From 73-13 sp035556395 (GTDB lineage: Bacteria > Actinomycetota > Actinomycetes > Actinomycetales > Microbacteriaceae), in assembly GCA_035556395.1 (NCBI GenBank), contig DATMFB010000203.1, forward strand, positions 1 to 21,196: 21,196 nt of DNA. The letters are read 5' to 3'. A program made the position numbers and the translations under genes. Position 1 is the stretch's first letter. Each line of letters begins with the position of its first letter. This document shows, in pieces, positions 15,168-21,196 of this stretch. A model generated the notes under the pieces. It was not told the origin of the DNA. It was given only the letters and a program-made list of their open reading frames with translations, and ran no database searches.

Positions 15168-16457
15168 TCAGCCGAGCGAGTTGACGTCGGCGACGAACTT
15201 CTCCCACGAGGACGCGGCATCGTCGGTCTTGTCGATGTCGACTCGGCCGAGCGCCTGCACGAGCGCGTCGTTGATGGAGAAGTAGAACGGGCCCTTGAAC
15301 GGCGCAACCGTGACGGCGTCCGCGCGGTCGGCGAAGATGCCGCCGACCTCCTGGTCGCCGAAGAACGGGTTCGTCGCGGTCAGGAGCGCGTCGTCCGTGT
15401 AGAGCGCCTGCTGGCTCGGGAACGTGCCGGCCTCGAGGAACGCCTGGAGCTGGACCTCGGGCGAGGTGAGCCAGTTGGCAAGCGCCTTGGCCTCCTCGAG
15501 GTGCGCGCCCTGCGCCGGGACGGTCAGGTACGAGCCGCCCCAGTTGCCGCCGCCGCCCGGGAACGCGTTGGCCACGCGCCAGGTCGTCACGTCAGGTGCG
15601 TTGCCGGAGATGACGCCGAGCATCCAGCCGGGGCAGAGCATCGTCGCGTAGTCACCGTTGGCCTGACCGGCGCCCCAGTCGGGGCTCCACTGGGACAGGT
15701 GCGCGGACTGCGTCGCGCTCGCGGCGAGGACCGCCTCGTAGATCTCCTTGACCTCGGGGTTCGTGGTCGCGATGATCTCGCCCGTCGCTGGGTCCTCGTA
15801 CGCGGCCTCGACCTGGTTGATCATGCCCTGGTACGTCGCGGCGGCCGAGTCGAACCAGGCGCCCCCGGTGGCGTTGACGTAGTCCTCGCCGACCGCGAAG
15901 TAGTCGTCCCAGCTGCCGGTGAGCAGCTCGGAGACCTCATCGGGATCGGTCGGCAGGCCGGCCGCCTCGAAGAGGTCCTGGCGGTAGCAGATGCCCTGCG
16001 GCCCGATGTCCGTGCCGTAGGCGACGAGCCGGCCGTCCGCGTCGGTCGCTGCCGCGGTCTTCCACGGGAGCCAGCGATCGGCGAGCGACGGGTCGCTCAG
16101 GTCGAAGAGCTTGTCCGAGTACTGCATGAGCTCCGCGAACCAGTCGATCTCGACGGCCTCGATGTCGGCGAGGCCGGAGCCGGCGCCGAGCTTCGTGAAG
16201 TAGTTGGAGCGGGCGTCGTTGCTCGTCGCCGCGATGGTGTGCTCGATCGTGACGTTGGGGTGCAGCGCCGTGTACTGGGCGAGCAGGTCGTCGGTGTAGC
16301 CGAAGTTGTTGAAGGTGGCGACCGTGAGGGTCACCGGCTCGTCGCTCGGCGCGCTCGTCTCCGGCGCAGCGCCGCCGCCGGCACAGCCGGCGAGCGTCAG
16401 TGCGACGGCCGCCGAGCCCGCGAGGGCAGCCGTGGTGGTGCGTCGTGAAAGCTTCAC
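15168..16457 (-). CDS. Extracellular sugar-binding lipoprotein of ABC transporter (CebE-like)
   Basis: 429-residue family-1 extracellular solute-binding protein, the capture subunit of the beta-glucoside/cello-oligosaccharide importer. Leader MKLSRRTTTAALAGSAAVALTLAGC has a lipobox with lipidated C25, then a Gly/Ala/Ser/Pro linker and the two-lobed fold starting VTLTVATFNNFGY. The GTG at 16457 was chosen because AAAGGAG ends five bases before it; the upstream in-frame GTG at 16463 overlaps that site. It is the first gene of the operon, preceded by a consensus promoter and two LacI-type operators. The sugar specificity cannot be read directly; cellobiose is inferred from the operator sequence and the GH1 neighbour. 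Confidence 0.92.
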   Translation of the reverse strand: MKLSRRTTTAALAGSAAVALTLAGCAGGGAAPETSAPSDEPVTLTVATFNNFGYTDDLLAQYTALHPNVTIEHTIAATSNDARSNYFTKLGAGSGLADIEAVEIDWFAELMQYSDKLFDLSDPSLADRWLPWKTAAATDADGRLVAYGTDIGPQGICYRQDLFEAAGLPTDPDEVSELLTGSWDDYFAVGEDYVNATGGAWFDSAAATYQGMINQVEAAYEDPATGEIIATTNPEVKEIYEAVLAASATQSAHLSQWSPDWGAGQANGDYATMLCPGWMLGVISGNAPDVTTWRVANAFPGGGGNWGGSYLTVPAQGAHLEEAKALANWLTSPEVQLQAFLEAGTFPSQQALYTDDALLTATNPFFGDQEVGGIFADRADAVTVAPFKGPFYFSINDALVQALGRVDIDKTDDAASSWEKFVADVNSLG

Positions 16458-16497
16458 GTTCACTCCTTTGTGTGCGTGTGGATGGTGGAACCCCTGC

Positions 16498-16515
16498 TAT
16501 GGGAGCGCTCCCATA
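16498..16515. promoter_or_regulatory. CebR-type operator 1
   Basis: Perfect 18-bp palindrome TATGGGAGCGCTCCCATA. Its core TGGGAGCGCTCCCA is identical to the box of the cellobiose repressors CebR/CelR. The centre is about +38 relative to the predicted transcription start. Confidence 0.88.
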
Positions 16516-16520
16516 TTGGC

Positions 16521-16536
16521 GTGAGAGCGCTCTCAC
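16521..16536. promoter_or_regulatory. CebR-type operator 2
   Basis: Perfect 16-bp palindrome GTGAGAGCGCTCTCAC, fitting TGRGAGCGCTCYCA. Its centre is 22 bp from operator 1, about two helical turns, so both repressor dimers would sit on the same DNA face. The centre is about +16 from the predicted start. Confidence 0.85.
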
Positions 16537-16550
16537 GGAGGCGCGGGCAC

Positions 16551-16580
16551 AACATACGTCCACAGAGCGGCCGATGTCAA
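16551..16580 (-). promoter_or_regulatory. Promoter of the beta-glucoside uptake operon
   Basis: On the minus strand the consensus -35 TTGACA (16580-16575), an 18-base spacer and -10 TATGTT (16556-16551). Start expected near 16544, giving a leader of about 87 bases that includes both operators and the AAAGGAG site. Confidence 0.8.
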
Positions 16581-16639
16581 CCGTTCGATGCGCATTCGAT
16601 CGGAGACCGTCGCGGCAGCCGCGATTCCGGGCGGCATGG

Positions 16640-18085
16640 CTACCAGACCGGCGGGCGACGGAGGTCCCATCGCAGGACGGCCTCGAGCTGGGCGCCGAGA
16701 CCGAGCAGCGTCGACTCGGCGCCGGGACGTCCGATGAGCTGCACGCCCATCGGGAGGGCGGCGCGCTCGGAGCTCGGCTCGGTCCAGTGCACGGGGAGCT
16801 GCAGGGCGGGCAGGCCGGCCACGTTGACGAAGCTCGTCCACGGCGTCACCTGGCACTGCTGCTCGAAGTTGCGCTCGCCGTCCTCCGCGTCGTAGTGGCC
16901 GAGGAGCGGCGGCGGCACCGCGAGCGTCGGGGTGAGCACGGCGTCGTACCCCGAGAACGCCGTGATCGTGTCCCGCTCGAACCCGGCGAGCCAGCCGATC
17001 GCAGTGGCGAGCTCGCCCGCGTGCCGCTTCCGCCCCTCGGCGCGCAGCCACGCCGTGAGCGGCTCGAGCAGCCCGATCGCCTCGTCCGGGACCGGCAGCG
17101 AGGCCGGCCCCGCCTGCCAGATGACCCGGAAGTGATCCGGGTAGGCGGCGTCCGGCGCCCAGTCGAGCTCCTCCACGCGATGCCCCAGCCCGCCGAGCTC
17201 GACGATCGCGGCATCGAGCGCCGCACGCGCCTCCGGCGAGACGGTGATCTCGTACCAGGAGGACCAGGGCGAGACGGTGGTGACCCCGATTCGCAGCGGT
17301 GCCGCGGGCTCCCCGCGACTCGCCGCCGCGAGGTAGGGCCCATCGCCGGGCGGCGCGGTCGCCCAGACCGGCTGCGCGCCAGCTGGTGCCATCGCGTCGA
17401 GGAGGAGGGCGGCGTCGGCGACGTTCCGGGCGAGGGGCCCCGCCGTGACGAGCCCGCCCGGGAAGTCGAAGCCACCGGCGGATGGCACCCGCCCGCGCGA
17501 TGGCTTCAGCCCGACGAGTCCGCAGGCCGCGGCGGGGATGCGGATCGAGCCTCCGCCGTCGGAGCCCGGTGCGAAGGGCAGCAGTCCGGCGGCGACCGCC
17601 GCGGCCGCGCCGCCCGAGGAGCCGCCCGCACCCCGGTCGAGGTCCCACGGCGTGCGCGCCGGTGGCCAGGCGAGTGGCTCGGTGTAAGCGGGCGTGCCGA
17701 ACTCGGGCGTCGCCGTCTTGCCGAGCGACACCCCGCCCGCGGCATCGAGCGCCTCCACGAGCGGGTCGGAGACCTCCGGCACGTGGTCGGCCATGAGCCG
17801 GGAGCCGTAGCGGGTCGGCACTCCGGCCCGCGCGACGAGGTCCTTGTCGGCGAAGGGCAGCCCGAGAATCGGTCGCGTCGTCTCGGCCGGCATCGCCGGT
17901 GCGCGATCGATGGCCGCCGCCGCCGCGAGCGCTCGTTCGGCGGTGACCTCCACGAACGCGCCGACGGCCCCGCCGTGCGACTCGATCCGTCCGAGGTAGT
18001 GCGTCACGAGCTCGACCGAGCTCAGCTCGCCCCGGCGGATCGCCTCGCGCTGCTGGACCGCGGTGAGCTCGTGCAGGTCTGCCAT
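16640..18085 (-). CDS. Amidase-signature family hydrolase
   Basis: 481-residue hydrolase of the amidase signature family, cleaving a C-N amide bond by a Ser-cisSer-Lys triad. K81 is in LPFADKDL; the Gly/Ser-rich signature gives S156 in GGSSGG and nucleophile S180 in GSDGGGSIRIPAA, with the usual 24-residue spacing. TPWDLDRGAGGSSGGAAAAVAAG and CGLVGLKPSRGRVP are strongly family-typical and somewhat like 6-aminohexanoate cyclic-dimer hydrolase-like amidases. There is no GatB/GatC neighbour and no tRNA-amidotransferase context, so GatA is unlikely. The substrate is unknown. TAGGGT lies six bases before the ATG with TGGACA 15 bases further upstream, so it appears leaderless and independently transcribed. 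A complex inverted repeat lies just upstream of that -35. Confidence 0.93.
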   Translation of the reverse strand: MADLHELTAVQQREAIRRGELSSVELVTHYLGRIESHGGAVGAFVEVTAERALAAAAAIDRAPAMPAETTRPILGLPFADKDLVARAGVPTRYGSRLMADHVPEVSDPLVEALDAAGGVSLGKTATPEFGTPAYTEPLAWPPARTPWDLDRGAGGSSGGAAAAVAAGLLPFAPGSDGGGSIRIPAAACGLVGLKPSRGRVPSAGGFDFPGGLVTAGPLARNVADAALLLDAMAPAGAQPVWATAPPGDGPYLAAASRGEPAAPLRIGVTTVSPWSSWYEITVSPEARAALDAAIVELGGLGHRVEELDWAPDAAYPDHFRVIWQAGPASLPVPDEAIGLLEPLTAWLRAEGRKRHAGELATAIGWLAGFERDTITAFSGYDAVLTPTLAVPPPLLGHYDAEDGERNFEQQCQVTPWTSFVNVAGLPALQLPVHWTEPSSERAALPMGVQLIGRPGAESTLLGLGAQLEAVLRWDLRRPPVW

Positions 18086-18091
18086 GCCGTC

Positions 18092-18118
18092 ACCCTATGC
18101 GCCGCCGGGTCCTGTCCA
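18092..18118 (-). promoter_or_regulatory. Leaderless promoter of the amidase gene
   Basis: -35 TGGACA (18118-18113), a 15-base spacer and -10 TAGGGT (18097-18092), then six bases to the ATG. No ribosome site is present. The spacer is short, so the -35 is less certain than the -10. Confidence 0.5.
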
Positions 18119-18120
18119 GC

Positions 18121-18166
18121 GGTGCGTTCTGCGCAATGCGCAGCGCAGCATTGCGCGAACGGCACC
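18121..18166. repeat. Imperfect inverted repeat upstream of the amidase promoter
   Basis: Perfect nine-base arms GCGCAATGC (18131-18139) and GCATTGCGC (18148-18156) extend outwards, with small offsets, through GTTC/GAAC to GGTGC/GCACC (18121-18166). The TGCGCA unit is also repeated within it. It begins 12 bases past the pgm stop and ends at the amidase -35, so it could be a terminator for pgm or an operator for the amidase. Confidence 0.6.
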
Positions 18167-18177
18167 GCCAGACGGGC

Positions 18178-19794
18178 TCAGCCGAGCGCAGCATCGACGA
18201 TCGCCTTCGCCTCGACCTGCACCTCGGCGAGATGCTCGGGTCCGCGGAACGACTCCGCGTAGATCTTGTAGACGTCCTCCGTGCCGCTCGGCCGCGCTGC
18301 GAACCACGCGCTCTCGGTGACCACTTTGACGCCGCCGATCGCGGCGTCATTGCCCGGCGCCCGACTCAGCCTCGCGGTGATCGGCTCGCCCGCGAGCGTC
18401 GTCGCGTCGATGTCGTCCGGCGCGAGCCGCCCAAGCCGGGACTTCTGCTCCTTCGAGGCCGGTGCGTCGATCCGCGCGTAGGCGGGGTCGCCGAACTCGG
18501 CGGTCAGCTCGCGGTAGCGCTCGGACGGCGTCTGCCCCGTCACCGCGATCATCTCCGCCGCGAGGAGGGCGAGCAGAATGCCGTCCTTGTCGGTCGTCCA
18601 CACCGAGCCGTCGCGCTCGAGGAAGCTCGCGCCGGCCGACTCCTCGCCGCCGAACGCGATCGACCCGTCGGACAGGCCGGGGACGAACCACTTGAAGCCG
18701 ACCGGCACCTCGACGAGCCTCCGGCCGAGCGACGCGGCCACCCGGTCGATCATCGACGACGAGACGAGCGTCTTCCCGATCGCGGCGTCCGGCGACCAGC
18801 CGTGCCGGTGCCGGTAGAGATAGTCGATCGCGACCGCGAGGTAGTGGTTCGGGTTCATCAGCCCGCCGTCGGGCGTCACGATCCCGTGCCGATCGGCGTC
18901 GGCGTCGTTGCCGGTGATCACGTCGAACTCGCCGCCCCCGGCCCGCGCGACGAGCGACGCCATCGCGGAGGGCGAGGACGGGTCCATCCGGATCCGTCCG
19001 TCCCAGTCGAGTGTCATGAACGCCCACTGCGGGTCGACCGCCGGATTGAGGACCGTGAGATCGAGCCCGTAGCGGTCCCGGATCGCTCCCCAGTACGCGA
19101 CCGAGGCGCCGCCGAGCGGGTCCGCGCCGATGCGCACGCCCGCGCGCTGGATCGCCGCGATGTCGATGACGTTCGCCAGGTCGTCCACGTACGCGCCGAG
19201 GAAGTCGTGCTCGCGGAAGTCGAGCGCCTTCGTCCGCCGGACGCCGGCGTTCCCGGCCGCGAGCAGCTCGTTCGCGCGGGCCGCGATCTGGTTCGTCGCA
19301 TCCGTGTCCGCCGGCCCGCCGTGGGGAGCGTTGTACTTGAAACCGCCGTCGCGGGGCGGGTTGTGGCTCGGGGTGATGACGATGCCGTCCGCCGTCTCGC
19401 CGGACGGGCCCTCGTTGTGCACGATGATCGCCCGCGAGATCGCCGGCGTCGGCACCCATTCGGCGCTCGCGCGCACCTGCACGCCGTTCGCGCTCAGCAC
19501 CTCGAGCGCCGTCTTGAGCGCGGGCCGGGACAGCGCGTGCGTGTCGCCGCCGATGAAGAGCGGTCCCGTCACCGACTGGGCCGCCCGGTACTCGACGATC
19601 GCCTGCGTGATCGCCGCGATGTGGGCATCGTTGAACGCGGTGTCGAAGCTCGATCCGCGGTGGCCGCTCGTCCCGAACACGACGCGCTGTGCGGGGATCC
19701 CCGCGTCCGGAGTCAGCGAGTGATACGCCTCGACGAGGTCATCGATGTCGACGAGATCGTCCGGTCGGGCCGAGGTGCCTGCGCGCTCGTGCAT
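18178..19794 (-). CDS. pgm: Phosphoglucomutase (alpha-D-glucose phosphate-specific)
   Basis: 538-residue alpha-D-phosphohexomutase that interconverts glucose 1-phosphate and glucose 6-phosphate, linking glycolysis to glycogen, trehalose and wall-sugar synthesis. Key parts: FGTSGHRGSSF near residue 40; phosphoserine S143 in TPSHNPPRDGGFKYN; metal loop GNDADADRHG; sugar loop GGEESAG; C-terminal phosphate loop ARPSGTEDVYKIY. The start MHERAGTSARPDDLVDI matches the usual N-terminus of this bacterial Pgm group. It follows the lipid-kinase-family gene after four bases, so the two are co-transcribed. Glucose freed by the GH1 enzyme could, once phosphorylated, feed into this enzyme, but it is a separate transcription unit and general housekeeping is the safer reading. 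Confidence 0.96.
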   Translation of the reverse strand: MHERAGTSARPDDLVDIDDLVEAYHSLTPDAGIPAQRVVFGTSGHRGSSFDTAFNDAHIAAITQAIVEYRAAQSVTGPLFIGGDTHALSRPALKTALEVLSANGVQVRASAEWVPTPAISRAIIVHNEGPSGETADGIVITPSHNPPRDGGFKYNAPHGGPADTDATNQIAARANELLAAGNAGVRRTKALDFREHDFLGAYVDDLANVIDIAAIQRAGVRIGADPLGGASVAYWGAIRDRYGLDLTVLNPAVDPQWAFMTLDWDGRIRMDPSSPSAMASLVARAGGGEFDVITGNDADADRHGIVTPDGGLMNPNHYLAVAIDYLYRHRHGWSPDAAIGKTLVSSSMIDRVAASLGRRLVEVPVGFKWFVPGLSDGSIAFGGEESAGASFLERDGSVWTTDKDGILLALLAAEMIAVTGQTPSERYRELTAEFGDPAYARIDAPASKEQKSRLGRLAPDDIDATTLAGEPITARLSRAPGNDAAIGGVKVVTESAWFAARPSGTEDVYKIYAESFRGPEHLAEVQVEAKAIVDAALG

Positions 19795-19798
19795 GCCT

Positions 19799-20770
19799 TC
19801 ATTCTGGTTCGTCGGGCGACTTGACGAGCAGCGCGCCCGGCTCCAGTCTCGCCTCGAGGGCGACGGCGTCCCCGAGATCGTCGCCGTCGACCTGGACGCC
19901 GACCGGCAGCGGGGTCTTCAAGCTCAGCTTCGCGCCGCGACGGTAGATGACATCCCGCCCATGCGCGGTCCGCCGGTCGCTGATCCGCCGACCCCAGGCG
20001 AAACGGCGCAGGACGGAGTTCTCGATCGCGACCGTGGTCCACACCTTCGCGACGCCGAACGGACCACGAGGACGGAATCCCGCGATGTCGAGAATGCCGT
20101 CATCCGGCCTCGAGTCCGGGACGATCCGCAGGCCGCCTGGCAGCAGGTCGCAGTTCGCGATCACCATGGAGTGCACGCGCGCGCCGCGCTGCTCGCGCTC
20201 GTCGACCCGGTAGCCGATGCGGAACGGCTTCGACCTCGGCAGCGTGCGCCAGACGGCATCGGCGTAGGCCATCCAGCCGATCCGCTTCTTGAGCTCGGGC
20301 TTCGTCGCGCGCAGCATCTCGGCGTCGATGCCCATGCCGGCGATGACGAGGAACACCTCCTCGCCCGTCGTCGAGCCGTCCCGCCGGGTCGCCTCGAGGA
20401 TGCCCACGTCGATCGCGCGTGTCGCATCGGAGTAGGCGACCTCGACTGCTCGCTCGAGCGCGAGCGGCAGGCTCAGGTTCCGGGCGAGCAGGTTGCCGGT
20501 GCCCTGCGGCACGATCGCCATCGCCACCCCGGTGCCCCGCAGGCCCGCCGCGACCGCGCGCACGGTGCCGTCCCCGCCCACGGCCGCGACCGCGTCGAAC
20601 CCCTGCTCCGCGGCACGCGCCGCGAGTCCCGTGCCGAAGTCGTGCGGCGTCGTGGGCAGCCACTCGTTCTCGCCCCAGCCGGCCGCCCGGCGGCCCTCCT
20701 CGAAGGCGCGACGCACGACGTCTTCCTTGACCTTCAGGGGATTGAAGACGACGGCCATGCGGCGGGACAC
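19799..20770 (-). CDS. Diacylglycerol kinase family lipid kinase
   Basis: 323-residue protein of the DAGK catalytic-domain/YegS-BmrU-like family, which phosphorylates diacylglycerol or a related lipid with ATP. Residues about 5-130 hold the nucleotide-binding lobe: VVFNPLKV at the start, the glycine-rich AAVGGDGTVRAVAAGL loop (about 83-98) and the PQGTGNLLARNL motif (about 108-119). The C-terminal beta-sandwich carries GMGIDAEML and the DDGILDIA motif. The GTG at 20770 is used because a TACGGT -10 lies seven bases upstream (leaderless pattern); an ATG four codons later (20758) is possible, and neither has a ribosome site. It is the first gene of a two-gene unit with pgm and divergent from serS. 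Confidence 0.88.
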   Translation of the reverse strand: MSRRMAVVFNPLKVKEDVVRRAFEEGRRAAGWGENEWLPTTPHDFGTGLAARAAEQGFDAVAAVGGDGTVRAVAAGLRGTGVAMAIVPQGTGNLLARNLSLPLALERAVEVAYSDATRAIDVGILEATRRDGSTTGEEVFLVIAGMGIDAEMLRATKPELKKRIGWMAYADAVWRTLPRSKPFRIGYRVDEREQRGARVHSMVIANCDLLPGGLRIVPDSRPDDGILDIAGFRPRGPFGVAKVWTTVAIENSVLRRFAWGRRISDRRTAHGRDVIYRRGAKLSLKTPLPVGVQVDGDDLGDAVALEARLEPGALLVKSPDEPE

Positions 20771-20841
20771 GATGCATACCGTACTCGCGGCTCCAGCTCC
20801 CGAACCAGGGAGCGCCGGCCCGGAAGCCTAGACTCGACGGC
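20771..20841. promoter_or_regulatory. Divergent leaderless promoter region between the lipid-kinase gene and serS
   Basis: Leftward -10 TACGGT (20783-20778) is seven bases from the GTG. Rightward -10 TAGACT (20829-20834) is seven bases from the serS ATG. No ribosome sites and no clear -35 hexamers are seen in the 71 bp. Confidence 0.48.
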
Positions 20842-21196
20842 ATGATCGACCCCGTCCTGCTGCGCTCGGAACCGGAGCGCGTTCGCGCGTCGCAGGCGGC
20901 GCGCGGCGACGACGTCCGCCTCGTCGATGACGCCATCGCGGCGGATGCGTCGCGGCGCGCGGCGCTGACCGAGTTCGAGACGCTTCGGGCCGAGCAGAAC
21001 GCGCATTCGAAGGTCGTCGCGAAGGCCGCGAAGGAGGAGAAGGCCGCACTCGTCGCGCAGGCTCAGGACCTCGCGGCGCGGGTCAAGGCCGCGCAGCAGG
21101 CGTCGAGCGACGCCGAGACGGCATTCGACGGGGTCGTCTCCAGGATCGGGAACGTCGTGATCGATGGTGTCCCCGCGGGCGGCGAGGACGACTGGG
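20842..21196 (+). CDS. serS: Seryl-tRNA synthetase, N-terminal part (runs off the window)
   Basis: The first 118 codons of a class II seryl-tRNA synthetase; the rest lies beyond the window. The visible part starts MIDPVLLRSEPERVRASQAARG, the standard SerRS opening, then a long charged helix pair (Ala/Lys/Glu-rich, residues about 30-95) forming the coiled-coil arm that binds the tRNA-Ser variable arm. IGNVVIDGVPAGGEDDW matches the IGN.v...VP.g.de linker into the catalytic domain. Catalytic motifs 1-3 are not yet reached. The ATG follows TAGACT by seven bases, so it looks leaderless. Confidence 0.93.
   Translation, partial: MIDPVLLRSEPERVRASQAARGDDVRLVDDAIAADASRRAALTEFETLRAEQNAHSKVVAKAAKEEKAALVAQAQDLAARVKAAQQASSDAETAFDGVVSRIGNVVIDGVPAGGEDDW

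Noticed and set aside
1..21196. CRISPR arrays, tRNA/rRNA genes, insertion sequences, prophage or toxin-antitoxin genes
   Set aside because: No regularly spaced repeats, no cloverleaf or rRNA sequence, and no transposase, integrase or toxin-like product were recognised by reading both strands.

Overview
This is a gene-dense, very GC-rich stretch typical of a high-GC actinomycete. The gene families, the AGGAG-type ribosome sites, the many apparently leaderless genes and the DtxR-type iron boxes best fit a member of the Microbacteriaceae or a close relative. That placement is an inference from gene style; no rRNA gene is present. All complete CDSs look intact. I saw no tRNA, rRNA, CRISPR array, insertion sequence or phage gene, and no gene-free stretch longer than about 200 bases.

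Layout, left to right. (1) 7-1056 (+) is a lipoate/octanoate ligase-family protein, convergent with (2) a minus-strand pair at 3148-1078, an AraC-family regulator followed by a nitrilase. (3) 3230-9523 is a heme-iron acquisition locus. A minus-strand operon, hmuO-hmuT-hmuU-hmuV, encodes heme oxygenase, heme-binding lipoprotein, permease and ATPase. Opposite it, reading rightwards, is a large cell-surface protein with two HtaA heme-binding domains. The 167-173 bp between them carries two good DtxR/IdeR boxes, one beside each of two divergent promoters whose -35 hexamers overlap. (4) 9604-10746 holds a small GNAT-like acetyltransferase and a VanY-type carboxypeptidase, divergently transcribed from a 30-bp spacer. 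(5) 16580-10760 (minus) is a CebR-type beta-glucoside/cellobiose operon: binding lipoprotein, two permeases, GH1 beta-glucosidase and LacI-type repressor. A strong promoter precedes it, followed by two perfect palindromes, the first containing the exact actinobacterial CebR box. (6) 18085-16640 is an amidase-signature hydrolase. (7) 20770-18178 is a diacylglycerol/lipid-kinase-family gene with phosphoglucomutase behind it. (8) At the right edge serS starts and runs off the window.

How the parts work together: when iron is low the DtxR-type repressor should release both heme promoters. Heme is then captured by the HtaA-domain surface protein, passed to HmuT, imported by HmuUV and opened by HmuO to free the iron. 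In the sugar operon, cello-oligosaccharide or another beta-glucoside is bound, imported through the two permeases and hydrolysed in the cytoplasm by the GH1 enzyme. The last gene encodes the repressor that most likely acts on the two palindromes. No ATPase gene is present for this importer, so a shared MsiK-type ATPase elsewhere is expected.

Nothing here is a clearly new biological system. The most informative signals are regulatory: the double DtxR box region, the CebR operator pair placed downstream of the promoter, the intercistronic hairpin after the sugar-binding protein gene, and the repeated leaderless-promoter signature.
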